64,000 nucleotides of DNA, taken from positions 3,982,632-4,046,631 of the forward strand of contig CP071495.1 of the NCBI GenBank assembly GCA_017354895.1, in the 5' to 3' direction. The translations under genes and the position numbers were made by a program. Shown here piece by piece: positions 23,266 to 34,838 of this stretch (the first letter of the stretch is position 1; the number at the start of each line of letters is the position of its first letter). The stretch is from Podospora comata. Its lineage: Eukaryota > Ascomycota > Sordariomycetes > Sordariales > Podosporaceae. The notes under the pieces are model-generated. The model ran no database searches and was not told the origin of the DNA. It was given only the letters and a program-made list of their open reading frames with translations.

Positions 23266-25143
23266 ATGCTCGGAAAGAAGTGAGTCTCGAGTTTCATCAA
23301 TTCATCTCTCGATAGTCTACCTATACTGATAATCCTCCAAGGTCCATACGCGTCAATGGCGCCGACTGTGGTGTTGAGGCCCTGATCCTCGGGGCCATCA
23401 CCTCGATCGGCGGCTTTCTTTTTGGCTATGATACCGGCCAGATCTCGGGCATGCTGCTGTTCCGAGACTTCAAAGATCGCTTCGGTCAGGTCGACACGCC
23501 GGAGGGCCGAGACTTTCAGCCCATCATTCAGTCCCTGCTCGTCTCGTTGATGAGTATCGGTACACTCTTGGGAGCCTTGAGCGCTTCTTAGTAAGTTCTG
23601 TCGGTTGCAAAATCAAAAAGCACCAGTATGCCTAACTAATCCTCTATGCAGCACTGCCGACTGGTGGGGCCGTAGAAAGAGTCTCACGTTCGGTGTCGGT
23701 GTTTTCATCATCGGCAACATCATTCAAATCACCGCCATGAACCACTGGGTCCACATGATGATGGGCCGCTTCGTGGCCGGCTTGGGCGTCGGCAACCTCT
23801 CTGTCGGTGTTCCCATGTTCCAGTCCGAGTGCTCACCCCGAGAGATTCGTGGTGCCGTTGTCGCCTCGTACCAGCTCATGATCACGTTCGGTATCCTCAT
23901 CGCCAACCTTGTCAACTATGGCGTCAGGGAGATTGAGGACCAGTCCGCTTCGTGGAGGATTGTCATTGGGTTGGGCATCGCCTTTTCCTTGCCCCTCGGT
24001 CTAGGTATCTTGTTGGTTCCCGAATCCCCAAGATGGCTTGCCGCCAGATCCAGGTGGGACGAAGCTCGTCTGTCACTGGCGCGTCTTCGTGGCATGAAGA
24101 ACGACCCTCAACACCAGCTTGTCGAGGACGATATGGTGGAGATGAAGGGAATTCTTGAAAAGGAGCGTGCTGTTGGCGTCGGGTCCTGGGCCGAGTGTTT
24201 TGTGCCAAAGCCCAATGGTGTGCCCAAGCAGGTGTACCGTACGATTCTTGGCATCTCGCTCCATTTCCTTCAGCAGTGGACCGGCGTCAACTACTTCTTC
24301 TATTATGGCGCCACCATCTTCGAGTCGGCTGGCATTGAAGATCCAATCCAAACACAGCTCATTTTGGGCGCCGTCAATGTGGCCTGCACCTTTTATGGGC
24401 TATATGTCGTGGAAAAGTACGGTCGTCGGTGGCCTCTGCTCATCGGCGCCATTTGGCAGGCGGCGTGGCTCGCTGTGTTTGCCTCGATGGGCACTGCGTT
24501 GGATCCCGAGAACAACCGGACTTCAGGTATCCTCATGATCGTGTCGGCCGCCATGTTTATTGCCTCCTTCGCTGTCACGTGGGGGCCGATCTGCTGGGTC
24601 GTCATCGGTGAAACCTTCCCTCTGCGCACCCGTGCCAAGCAGGCCTCCTTGGCCACTGCTGGCAACTGGCTTGGAAATTGTGAGTACTCGGCCTCCTTAC
24701 CCAAAGACACGATGCTGACATTGTTCTCAGTTATGATCTCCTTCCTCACGCCCCTTGCAACCGATGGCATTGGGTATGCCTACGGTTTTGTGTTTGTCGC
24801 CACCAACATCGCGGGCGCACTGCTGGTGTACTTCTTCCTCTACGAGTCGGTCAGTCTCAGTCTGGAGAACGTCGACACGATGTACAGCCAACCCGATCTG
24901 AAGCCCTGGACGTCCAAGAAGTGGATGCCCCCCGGATATGTCACACGCATGAATAGAGACGAAGACTTCTTCCACAACGACCGGGCTCAGCATGCCAGCG
25001 GAGTTGATGATTTGGATGACCGGACCACCGCTGTACCAAGCGGCAGGCCTAGCCGGGTGGTTGATGAAGAAAAGAAGGCCGACGGCGTCAACGGGCTGGG
25101 AGCCACAGAGTCGAGGGAAGAAAGGGTCAACAGGGCGGTTTGA
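23266..25143 (+). CDS. MFS hexose transporter/sensor (RCO-3/HXT-like)
   Basis: Plasma-membrane sugar:H+ symporter family. Exons are 23266-23279, 23342-23590, 23652-24679 and 24731-25143; introns are 62, 61 and 51 bp; 567 aa. The first exon is only 14 nt (MLGK plus two bases). About twelve membrane segments are visible. Sugar-porter signatures are FGYDTGQISGMLL in TM1, the ADWWGRRKSL loop, PESPRWL, QQWTGVNYFFYYG and the VEKYGRRWPLLIG loop. The roughly 90-residue C-terminal tail is hydrophilic and charged. The TM1 block and the tail resemble Neurospora RCO-3, a glucose sensor/transporter, but this is from memory. The last intron is 51 bp with no in-frame stop, so an unspliced reading would add 17 residues inside a conserved block (GNWLGN/FMISF). 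Splicing is preferred because it restores that block. Confidence 0.92.
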
Positions 25144-25975
25144 AGGTTTTGAGGGGTGTGTAAAAGGATTGTTTTCTTTCTTGCGGCCGTATGCACAGTG
25201 GAGTTTGGGAGCGCTTGGAGTACCCCATGTTTTTGTTTCGGTTTATTCTTTGGCGGCCTGAGCTATGAACTATGAAGCATGATGATGATTTTGACCATTT
25301 GAGCACTTTTCTGTGTGAATTGTGAAGATTGACAGGTAACGGGCGGCCGGAGGAGGAATGGATGGGATGATTCCGTTACACAGGTTTGGACTGTTGGCAT
25401 GACACAAGAGTAATGCCAAGACAAGATTCATTTCTGCTGAGAGCCGCCCTGCCGGAGAAGGGAGCCGCCTCTGAAGTTTCCAGGCTCCGCGGGGGTCATG
25501 GACGATTATTGGAGATGAGGGCCTCCGGGAAATTCTGAGTAGACTTTGGAAGAAAGCGTTGTTAACAAGGAATTCGAACATCTCAAACATCTATCAAGTA
25601 AACCTTTGAAGCCGCCCTGACACACGCTGACGGCGAGCCAGTTCATCCCGCCAGGAAGGCACTTATTGATGGACATGCCGGCGAGCGCTTGGCTCGAGCC
25701 CACGACCGCCATAATGGAATGCGCTTGACGCGAACTCTTTTTTTCTTCCTCCTGGGAGAAATGGCGGCTTCCATCCAAAAAAAGAAGCGGCAACATGTAG
25801 CAAGAGCCGAGTGACACCCGCTAATCCCTACGCATGTGCGATGCTGCACAGTGTTGACACGTGCTCCTGCCACTTCAACGCAATTCCACTCCACAGATGC
25901 CTCAATAGGTATAAGAACGCCCTCGTCAGACCGTCCGGGACGAGCCAATCCCTTGATACATCAGCTGCCTCGAAC
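25144..25975. other. intergenic before the sedolisin gene
   Basis: 0.8 kb with short frames only. A TATAAG box is near its right end (separate entry). No repeat or RNA gene. Confidence 0.55.
25910..25915 (+). promoter_or_regulatory. TATA-like box of the sedolisin gene
   Basis: TATAAG is 66 bp upstream of the ATG at 25976, a typical spacing for a highly inducible secreted protease gene. Positional evidence only. Confidence 0.35.
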
Positions 25976-27804
25976 ATGATACGCTCTTTTCTGTTGGTGG
26001 CCGCTGTGGCCTCGGCGGCTTCGGCCCGTGTGATGGATAGTCTTGCAGCTGTCCCGAGGGGGTGGGAATCAGCCCGTCCAGCGTTGCCAGAAGAGACGGT
26101 ATCTCTTCGCATTGCCCTCAAACAGCAGCGAGCTGAAGCCCTGGAACAAGCCGTCCTCGATATCTCGACTCCCGGACATCCCAAATACGGCAGACACCTA
26201 ACCCGCGATGAGCTCAGGTCCTACACAACTCCCTCCCGGTCAGCCACTCTCGCCGTCACCCGTTGGCTCGAGGATCACAACGTCCAGACTGCGGTTGCCG
26301 ACAATGACTGGGTTACCTTCAGCACCACGGTCGAAAACGCCAGCCATCTTCTCAAGACGGATTTTGCCTGGTATCGGAACGTCGAGAACAACATCGAGCT
26401 CAAGCTGCGGACACTTGCCTACTCGGTGCCAGATGAGGTGGCACCACACATTGATCTGGTGCAGCCCACCACTCGGTTCGGCCAGCCTGTTGCCAAACGG
26501 TCCACCATCTTCGAGATGCACCATCTTGATGCCAATGCTGCCAATAAGATCAAGCTTGCCGCCGCCGGCCAAGCAAACTGCAACCTTACCATCACCCCGG
26601 ATTGTCTCAAGTGGCTGTATGACATCAAGTACAAACCCACAGATTCGATTGAGAACACGATTGCATTTGCTTCGTTTTTGGAGCAGTACGCCCGCTATGA
26701 CGACTTCCAGACGTTTCAGAGCAGGTATATTCCAGAAGCGCAGGGGCAGAACTTCACTGTCGAGCTGGTTAACGGCGGTTTGGATGATCAAAATAGCTGG
26801 CGTGACAGTGGTGAGTAGTACCATGGCCGTTTCTCAAAGTGCTTGCCTACTCACATACGTATCTTGCCCGCACAGGTGAAGCAAACCTCGATGTCCAGTA
26901 CATCCACGCAGTCAGCCACCCTGCTCCCATCCTCCAATACAGCACGGGCGGCCGCGGTCCCCTGATCCCCACCAAGACCCAGCCCAAGCCCCCGGGCACC
27001 AACGAGCCTTATCTCGAATGGCTCATCTACCTCCTCAACCAGACCGACGACAAGATACCCAAGGTCATCTCGGTCTCGTACGGCGAAGAGGAACAATCGA
27101 TTCCCCGTGACTACGCCGTCAAGGTCTGCAACATGTTCATGCAACTTGGAGGACGTGGTGTCTCGGTCATCTTTGCGTCGGGGGACTCGGGTCCAGGCAC
27201 GCATTGCATCCGTAGCACGGACAATGCGACCTTCTTTGAGCCAACCTTCCCGGCCGGCTGCCCCTATGTCACCTCGGTGGGGGCCACGTACCTCACCAAC
27301 CCCGAGAAAGCCATCAGCTTCTCGTCTGGCGGCTTCAGCATGTATCACCCAAGACCGCAGTGGCAGAGGACGGCCGTGGAGCCGTACCTGCGAACGATTG
27401 GAGACACGTATGCGCCCTACTTTGACCCCCGCGGCAGGGCCATACCGGACATCTCAGCTCAGGGGTCCAACTTCAATGTCATTGACAAGGGATACAACTC
27501 GCTGCTGTCAGGCACGAGCGCTTCGGCGCCGGTGGTGGCCGGGATTGTGGGCCTGTTGAACGCGGCGAGATATACACTAGGGTTGCCGTCACTGGGGTTC
27601 TTGAACCCGTGGTTGTACAACAATTCGGATGCTTTCACCGATGTGGTTGCCGGGGCTGGAGTCGGGTGCCGAAGGCGTAAGGAGCTGGGGTACGGCGGCG
27701 CGTCCTGGAATGCCACGGTGGGTTGGGATCCGGTGACGGGGTTGGGCACACCCAAGTTTGGAAGACTGTTGCAGCTGGCGGCCCCGGGGGTTGCCAATGC
27801 CTAG
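25976..27804 (+). CDS. secreted sedolisin / tripeptidyl-peptidase (S53)
   Basis: Acid serine-carboxyl peptidase. Exons are 25976-26810 and 26876-27804; the 65-bp intron (GTGAGT donor) is phase 1; 587 aa. Signal peptide (about 1-17), then a long pro-S53 activation domain (EETVSLRIALKQQ through about residue 195), then the catalytic domain. The Ser-Glu-Asp triad is visible: Glu280 and Asp284 in GEANLDVQY, the oxyanion Asp382 in ASGDSGPG, and Ser493 in SGTSASAP. The C-terminal calcium site is marked by FTDVVAG and GWDPVTGLGTP. The intron lies just before the catalytic Glu. Several N-glycosylation sequons (NAS, NLT, NFT, NAT) fit secretion. It is full length with nothing missing. Confidence 0.95.
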
Positions 27805-29362
27805 AGCAAGAGGGGAAGGGCAGTGTTAGTGGGTAATTAATAGTTTAGTTGTAGAGTTAATGAGGGATTGAGTCGCTCACTTTGAAAGAGACATGAGGGG
27901 CAATCTGGGTCCATCTGCATGTGCATCTCTCAGGTTTGTGTAACGGGCTTGGATGACGTGTGAGTGGAATGTGTGGGCGGGAGGGTGGCTGCATTGCCCG
28001 TTGATCGGCGTCTTTGAGTTTGAGGCTGTCACCAAAGTCAACGGTGGCTAAAAATGGAGCCCTGGTTGGTTGACCGCGGCACCGGCTTCAGGGGGAGATG
28101 TGCCGGAGGGAAGGGGGGGGCTGACTCCACTTTGTCGTTGGGCTCAGATTGACATTTGACAGATTCTTTCAATTTTGGTGGTTCATGATTGATGGGAATA
28201 ACCAGCGGGAAGCAGCGTGGTGGTATTGGGCTGTTTATTTCATGCAAGGCGCCAAGGCGGTGCGAGGATGTGTACATGTATGGAGGTCGGTCGAGGCAGG
28301 TCATGATGCAAAGTCTTGTTTTGGTGGTTGTTGTGCTGCATGATACCTGATCATGAGCACGAGATGAGAGTGTGGGCAACAAAGTGAGAAGAGAGGGCTT
28401 TTGGAGAGATTTTCTTGGGATTAAATGTTTCTTTATTGACTGTTGCCCTGATCTTCTGTTTCAGGGCGCCAAGACTGGGCCCGTTTGTCAAAGTGGTGGG
28501 TGGTGGTGATGCGATGATGGCCCGCGCCGAGCAAAAGCTTCCCCAGCTCTTGGTGTTGCATCAGCTACTCGTACACCGCCCCAACCTAGCCAAAAGCACT
28601 CCACTTGTTTGATCCAGACCAGACTCTCACACTTATCGCAGCTCCATACCCAACCTACACCTGCAATATTAGTCACGTGAGCTAGAAGACGAGATAGCTC
28701 GCCAAAGAATAGAGATATCTCACAGTCAAATTGCTTGGACTGTGAAGAGTGTGTAGGTGCTGTGCCTGACCAAAGAAAGAAAAACTACCGTCGATCGCGG
28801 TTTGGCAGCACAAGACGGGGGCCAGGACGGGGACCCCTGGCGTCCAACCCTCCAATGCGCTAGCGCCCAGGCGGGATCCTTGGGTGGAGAGAGCACCAGT
28901 CGGCTTTTTCATCGCGTCCCTCTTTTTGGCTGCGGCGCGCCCGCCAATCAGCACCGATTGGATGCGACAAGCTTGGGCCATCTCTCCAAAGCAGCCCGTG
29001 CGGAACCGAAATCTGCAGGTCGGGGGTCGGGTGGTCACGCATCTTTCTCCAGAAGCACCAGAAACAGGACAAGGGCGCAAAATTTATGCCTGGTCCGGTG
29101 CATTTCTCCATCCTCGTCCATCCATTCATTCTCCTCACCCTCGCTGCCGACCGAGAGAGAGATTGTGTCTGGCCTTGTTTGTCTGCTAATGTCCAACACC
29201 GGGGCCACCTCACCTACCTGCATAAGCTGCGCCTTTGATCCCGAGAGAGCTGCCAGCCGGCGCAAGCTCTCCCTTGTGAGAGGCTGAGGTGACCAACGAA
29301 ACGGCCCAAGAAAATTCAACAGATCCTCCGTCATTGTTCCTCGATCGAGCTCACAGCGCGCC
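27805..29362. other. 1.6-kb intergenic region
   Basis: Holds the 3' end of the sedolisin gene and the promoter and leader of the Rxt3-like gene. Frames of up to 176 codons overlap on both strands near 28700-29290 but none resembles a family or has clear start context. No repeats. Confidence 0.5.
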
Positions 29363-32300
29363 ATGGACCCAAGACAACCACCACCACCACCACAGCACCC
29401 CTTCTCGCGGAACGCTGCCGCCTCGCCTTTTACACGACCGTCATTCCCGCCAGCAAACGCGAACCCAGCGACATCGCAACCTCCGTATCCACCCGCGCCA
29501 TCATCGCATCCATCATCCCACGGCCCTCAACCACATCCGCCGTCCCATCCCGCGTCCCATCCCTCCCATCCGCCGCAGCCCACCGGCCCTCCCTACTCCG
29601 AAATGCACGCGCGTAAACCCTCCGATCCGCCTCCCTATTACCCGGGCGCGAGACAGTATGGTGGTCCCGAGCCTGGTCCCGGCCCGATGCCGCCGTCGAC
29701 ACACTCGCGACATCCGAGCACCTCCTCGATAGCTTCAGGTCCAGCCATGACTCGCGCGATGCCGCCGCCACCATCCTCGCCGCCACAACAGCAGGGACAG
29801 CAGCAGCAGCAAGGAGGACCAGGCGTTCATCAAATGGGAGGCCCTTATGGCCCACCAGCACCGCGCCCTCCTCCTGTCCAAGTTGGACCCCCATCCGCTT
29901 TTCCTCGAGGACGTGAACTACCCGCGCTGGAATCGCTGACGAGGACCGGTCAGCCTGGAAGCAGCATGTCCATCTCTTCGATGCTTGCCAACAGGGAGCC
30001 CTCACAGTACGCGCCTGGACCACCTCCGAATGGTCCCGGCCCCGGCCCTGGTTCTGGTCCCGGTCCCGGTCCTGGTCCTGGTCCTGGTCCTGGTCCTGGT
30101 CCTGGTCCTGGTCCTGGCTACAATCAACAACCTGTTCATGCGTCTCCTCGAATGCATCAAGCTGCACCGCCAGAATACGTGCCATTTCGACGACCACAAA
30201 CTCCAGAACATCATCGCATGTACGATGGCCGCGATCCAAGAGCGCCGGCCGGAGCATCTCCTCAGGCCTACAACTCGACGCCAGAGGTACAACGCTATGG
30301 CACCCCACAGGCCTATCCTCCAAGAGGTGGGCCACCGATGTCGCTCAACGAGCAAGGAAGGGATCCTAGGGAGCCACCACGAATGCCAAACACGAGCGTG
30401 CCTCCTCGGCCCAACAGCCAGCCGAAATCGTTCCAGCCTGTTGGACATCCCCGAATGGAAGTAACCAGACCGCCTAATGAATTGTATGGGCACAGAGAAG
30501 AACAACTACGGCCAGCTCCGGCCGAGGAATACAACCCCGAACGTCCGATCAGAGTGCTCAAGTATGAAGAACAGCGGTTCATGCCGGATAGGGAGCGACA
30601 TGAAAGGGAAAGGCAGGAGAGGGAGCGTCATGAGCGGGATATGGAGTTTCGGGAAAGAGAGCGGCGAGAGAGGGCCATGTCCGGTGGCGATCCAGGACGA
30701 CCACCACATGGCATGCATCCGCAAGAATATGCGCGGCAGATGGAACAACGGGCTCAGCAGGGTTACGGTCGTCCTCCAGAACCGCGGGAACAGGGTAATC
30801 ACTGGCCAAGGCCTGGCTACGAGCCAGCGCGAGCTCCCTACGACCCTGCCATGCATCATGGACCTCCGAGACACCAAGAGTACCCTCCTGCCTCCGGACC
30901 GCACTACAACAACGGCCCTCACCAATATGTGGAACGTCATCCAATGCCCCCTCACCAAAACGCCATCCCCCCACCTGGACCTGTACATCCCCAGTCTTAC
31001 GACTCACCGGACCGCCAGCGCATGAACCACATGCACATGGACCGCCAGCCACACCCGCAACAGCTCCCACCACGAAGCCGTGAGGACCAAGCCGTTCCAC
31101 CTCCGTCTGTCGCGTACGGCGGGGTGGGTGGTCCACCCATGTACGACTCTCCTCGTAACCGGAGCATAGAGGAGCTCAATGCGCCACATGGAAACCAGCG
31201 AAATTTACTAGGGATCCAGGAAATCAACAGAAAGGGCCGCATCTCACCATTGCCGCAAGCGGTGCAAGGAGCCCAGCCCCAGCTGGCGGGTCCAGCCGGT
31301 GAACCAGGCATCAAGAGCGAGTTTGGTCGCATGTTTTCAGGTATTGGTAGCGGTGTGGGTGCCATCTCCAGCCCTGTTCCCACAGGTGCGCAGCTTTCCT
31401 TCAATGCCATGGGATTGCTCCGCCGCGAGGAGCCGGACGGTCCCCTGCACGAACCGGTTGTGGAGATGGCGAAGCCTGGACGTGGGAAGAGGAGGAAGTT
31501 GAAGGAGGAGGATATTCGAGACGAAGAGGGTAGCACAGGCAGATCGACCCCAGTGGGTGGCCGTGCCAAGAAGGCAAAGACGCATGCGCACCACCATCAT
31601 CAGTATGTCCATGCCCCAGGCTTCCCAGGTCAAGCATCTAACGTCGGCAGTCATCATCACCACCATCACCATCACGGTATGGACCAGACAGGATCCCCTG
31701 CCAGTGCCTCCAACGCCCCCTTCAAACATGTAAAGGGCTCTACTCCTGTCCCTTCCCCGACCTCTGCCCTCGGAAGAGAACTTCCAAACGCCCATCACCA
31801 CCACCATCACGCAGCCCCTAGACCGGTCCAAGCCAAAGCTGTCCCGCCACCCCGGAGCCCGTCTCCTGTCGTTCTTCCCAAGCCGAAACAAATCATCTCG
31901 TCAAAAGCTGTGCTGGAGGCGGTGGCGGATTATCCGCGCACACACCTCGGAGATGTTGTCTACAAGCCGCGTCTCCAACCGGCTCGGGCCCAGGACCCCA
32001 GGACAGGGAGACCACCACGAACACCGTTCAAGTCCACCATGGAGCCGCTGCCTTTTGACATGATACGAGACAAGTTCAACTGTACGCTCACGGTCAAGAT
32101 CGGAAAAGAGCATCTGAGCAGCGACGTTCGCGAGGAAATTACGCGGACGAGAGCGTTATGGGGGACAGAGGTATACACGGACGATTCAGATGTGATTGCC
32201 GCCTGCATTCATGGCGGGTGGATTAGGGGCGAGTGGCATAGGGATGTCAACATCAACCTTCTCAACCTCGACCAAGGCTACAGCATATCTGACGTGCGGG

Positions 32301-33028
32301 AGGAAACAAGGCGACAGGCTGCTACCGACGGGCGTTCATCCACACCCACTCCGTCCAACCTCATTGTTCTCGACGCTCCGCCCAAGACAGGTCCCATGGC
32401 AGTGCCTGAAAACCGCGACCTACACGTCAAGCTTGTGATTCTGCCCCGACTGGAGAAGTACGCTTCCACAACGCGATTCGGCATCAAGAGTCGAGAATTT
32501 GGTGGCTCACTCGCATCCGCCGACGACGGCAGACCACGGATCAATGCCACACACGACGGAATCAGCTACATGATCACCGAAATCAGGTGGCTCACCAACG
32601 GGGGTGAGTCGCAGAACAGGCTCAGGGGCAAAGCACGACGCGAAAGGATACGAAAGGCGCTGCGAGAGATCGAGCTGACCCCTGCATGGGCCAAGGCGAC
32701 GAGTAACGACAGTGCGGCAGGGTCGGAGCGGCAAGGACCTGTCAGCAAGGCGCCCAGCGAAGTGGACAAGGAGAACCAACCGCAACGCAACGCAGAGGAA
32801 ATGAAAGTGGTTGATTCGAAAACGCAGCAAGGAGCAAAGGAAGCTGTGAATGGGCAGCAGGGCGGAGACACCGGCAGCAAGAGCGCGAGCGAGGGTACGA
32901 CGACAGGACTGGCAGAAAATGGGGTTTCTGTGACAGAAAAAGCGCCGGCGGCTGTGGAGGCGACAGAATCTGGGACAGAGGTGTCTGCAGTCCCGGTGGA
33001 AATAGCCGCCCCTGAGCCCACCGTGTAG
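29363..33028 (+). CDS. rxt3: Rxt3-like subunit of the Rpd3L histone deacetylase complex
   Basis: 1221 aa, single exon, nuclear. The first 880 residues are disordered and Pro/Gln/Arg/His-rich. They include a Gly-Pro repeat at about 223-252, a charged ERERHER helix at about 410-440 and His runs at about 740-830. The Rxt3 domain starts near residue 890 (LPFDMIRDKFNCTLTVKIG) and runs to about 1110. It includes LWGTEVYTDDSDVIAACIH and GWIRGEWHRDVNINLLNLD, the most conserved part, and the later SYMITEIRW strand. The Lys/Glu-rich tail is variable. Yeast Rxt3 is much shorter (about 290 aa); long N-terminal extensions are common in filamentous fungi. The ATG is the first in the frame and no introns are needed. 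Confidence 0.88.
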   Translation: MDPRQPPPPPQHPFSRNAAASPFTRPSFPPANANPATSQPPYPPAPSSHPSSHGPQPHPPSHPASHPSHPPQPTGPPYSEMHARKPSDPPPYYPGARQYGGPEPGPGPMPPSTHSRHPSTSSIASGPAMTRAMPPPPSSPPQQQGQQQQQGGPGVHQMGGPYGPPAPRPPPVQVGPPSAFPRGRELPALESLTRTGQPGSSMSISSMLANREPSQYAPGPPPNGPGPGPGSGPGPGPGPGPGPGPGPGPGPGYNQQPVHASPRMHQAAPPEYVPFRRPQTPEHHRMYDGRDPRAPAGASPQAYNSTPEVQRYGTPQAYPPRGGPPMSLNEQGRDPREPPRMPNTSVPPRPNSQPKSFQPVGHPRMEVTRPPNELYGHREEQLRPAPAEEYNPERPIRVLKYEEQRFMPDRERHERERQERERHERDMEFRERERRERAMSGGDPGRPPHGMHPQEYARQMEQRAQQGYGRPPEPREQGNHWPRPGYEPARAPYDPAMHHGPPRHQEYPPASGPHYNNGPHQYVERHPMPPHQNAIPPPGPVHPQSYDSPDRQRMNHMHMDRQPHPQQLPPRSREDQAVPPPSVAYGGVGGPPMYDSPRNRSIEELNAPHGNQRNLLGIQEINRKGRISPLPQAVQGAQPQLAGPAGEPGIKSEFGRMFSGIGSGVGAISSPVPTGAQLSFNAMGLLRREEPDGPLHEPVVEMAKPGRGKRRKLKEEDIRDEEGSTGRSTPVGGRAKKAKTHAHHHHQYVHAPGFPGQASNVGSHHHHHHHHGMDQTGSPASASNAPFKHVKGSTPVPSPTSALGRELPNAHHHHHHAAPRPVQAKAVPPPRSPSPVVLPKPKQIISSKAVLEAVADYPRTHLGDVVYKPRLQPARAQDPRTGRPPRTPFKSTMEPLPFDMIRDKFNCTLTVKIGKEHLSSDVREEITRTRALWGTEVYTDDSDVIAACIHGGWIRGEWHRDVNINLLNLDQGYSISDVREETRRQAATDGRSSTPTPSNLIVLDAPPKTGPMAVPENRDLHVKLVILPRLEKYASTTRFGIKSREFGGSLASADDGRPRINATHDGISYMITEIRWLTNGGESQNRLRGKARRERIRKALREIELTPAWAKATSNDSAAGSERQGPVSKAPSEVDKENQPQRNAEEMKVVDSKTQQGAKEAVNGQQGGDTGSKSASEGTTTGLAENGVSVTEKAPAAVEATESGTEVSAVPVEIAAPEPTV
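30032..30118 (+). repeat. in-frame Gly-Pro minisatellite inside the Rxt3-like gene
   Basis: A GGTCCT/GGTCCC hexamer repeated about fourteen times and coding for alternating Gly-Pro, with one Gly-Ser. Each hexamer is two codons, so length changes keep the frame. Such a tract is prone to slippage and may vary between strains. Confidence 0.9.
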
Positions 33029-33289
33029 AGAGATATCCAAGTCAGTATTGCTGGGACTGTTTGGGCAAAGCTTGTGACCAGAGTTCGAAGTGTTTTGAGG
33101 ATTGCTTTAAGTGGTTTCGTCTCGCAGCGTGTTAGATAGATACCTAAGGTAGTCAGTTGGATCAAGCGTTGCAGTGTGTTGTGTATGGCCTTTAGTTCTT
33201 GATTACTGGCTTGCTCTCTCATGAAGGCAGCGCTTTTGTTGTACAGACTGTTGATACAAGAAATGACACCTTCCTCTGCTCCATTGCTT

Positions 33290-33751
33290 TTAGAAATCCG
33301 TCACCCTCCCATTGTAGCTCCAATCACTCTTGTCACCCCATCTCAGAGGCTCGTTCTTTGGTCCGCCCACTTCGCCCGTCTTGGGGTTGACATCTCCTTC
33401 AAACTCGGGAGGGGCACCCTTCCTGATGCCACCGCTAAAGGTCGGCTCTTCTTCTGGCTGGGCAGTCTTTGCTTCTGCTGGTTGCTGGGCAGGGTCGGTA
33501 GAGGGGGAGGAGACGTGTCTTGACGTCGAGAGGGGCTGGTCGGCGGGGGCCTGGTTGTGGGAGGAGAGGGCGGCTTCGGCGGCTCGTTGGAGGCGCTCAA
33601 ACTCGGCTTGCTGGTCTGCTGGAAGACGGGGTGGAGAGGGAGAGGATTGGAGGAAAGAGGCGGCGTAGGTGCGCGTTGCGATGGGGGTGATTATGGATGA
33701 GGCGCGGAGAGGCCGGAGGATGAAGGGACCAAGAGAAAATAGGCGTGACAT
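33290..33751 (-). CDS. succinate dehydrogenase assembly factor 4 (Sdh8/SDHAF4, DUF1674)
   Basis: 153 aa, single exon. Mitochondrial matrix chaperone that binds flavinated Sdh1 during complex II assembly. The N-terminal 30 residues are Arg/Ser-rich with no acidic residue, as in a presequence (MSRLFSLGPFILRPLR). The middle is a variable Pro/Gln/Ala linker. The C-terminal 40 residues carry the diagnostic block: FEGDVNPKTGEVGGPKNEPL followed by WSYNGRVTDF at the very end. The 3' end is 261 bp from the convergent Rxt3-like gene. Confidence 0.95.
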   Translation of the reverse strand: MSRLFSLGPFILRPLRASSIITPIATRTYAASFLQSSPSPPRLPADQQAEFERLQRAAEAALSSHNQAPADQPLSTSRHVSSPSTDPAQQPAEAKTAQPEEEPTFSGGIRKGAPPEFEGDVNPKTGEVGGPKNEPLRWGDKSDWSYNGRVTDF

Positions 33752-34838
33752 GTTGAGGTTTGTCTGTCAATTCTTGTGAGCAATAGTCGGTAGCTTGGTC
33801 ATGTGTGGTGGTGTTGGCGCAATGGGTGTCGATATGGAAAAATTACAGCGGACAGCGGCGAAAGATTGCCGAGACGGGGGGATGACGGAATCAGCGCTTG
33901 GTCGGCGGTGGTGGCCTTGACCCGCTTCTGTGGACCCACCTCAGGTGGCCCAAGCGCCTTCGAGAAGATGGTACAAACTGGAATTCATCAAGGCTGGATC
34001 CGCATCGGCCATTTGGAAATTCCATTTTACATCCATGACCGACCTCTTTTTCTGCCTCTGATCTGTACAACCCGACGCAGCCTCCTGTACGCAGCCCGGC
34101 TTCAGGGCCGCAGGGCCATAGCAGTGTGTTCGCCGAACTCATTAAGGACAAGATGCATCATGTGCCGTCATATCTAAGGGATGACCTTCCTACCTCAATA
34201 TGAAGGTGATTGCATGCTTGTGCCGTCTGCTACTGTCTTCGCATGTGGCTCATACTCAGACAGATCTCGAAATTCCAAACTTCACAATACAGACGTTGCA
34301 TTTGGGCTCAGTTTGACGCCTAAATGGCGCTGCTGGATCATGTTCATTGGCCAGAGCCGCAGTGAGCCTGCCCAGTCCCTGTTCAGTGCCAGTGTCGACG
34401 GCATCGATCCGCCTGGGTGAAGGCCAGTGGCCAATGGGCAGCTTTTCGGCTGCGTCGTTATCATTTGCGACTATTCGCAAAGAACGGGCTGCATCAGTCG
34501 AGAGGAAGGGGGGGGCCAAGGGGGCCTTTTTGTCCTGCGGCTGCCCCCGCATCCCGAGACCATGTGAGCTCTCGACCTGCCTATGCCACAGATTTAGCTC
34601 CACTGATGCCCAGACCACCCCTCTCTCCGGCAACCACCACTTCTGCCATTCAACTTCCTCTTTGGCGTCAAACTCCGCCCGTTCAAACGTTAATTTGTCC
34701 CCTGGACTAGACCCTATGGTAGCCAAATCTTCACCGTGAGACTGGACTTTTGGGAGGAGAGGAAATATATGTATACATGGCAACAGGTAAATCATCGCTC
34801 ACACTACTACCGACCCGGCCCCGCATTCTCTTGATCCT
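33752..34838. other. 1.1-kb divergent intergenic region
   Basis: Lies between SDHAF4 (minus) and the FHA-kinase (plus). Overlapping frames at 34256-34795 on both strands lack homologous features. Probable promoters only. Confidence 0.5.

Noticed and set aside
29430-30335. 301-codon minus-strand frame with a DQDQDQ run
   Set aside because: Mirror image of the Gly-Pro repeat and proline-rich start of the Rxt3-like gene.
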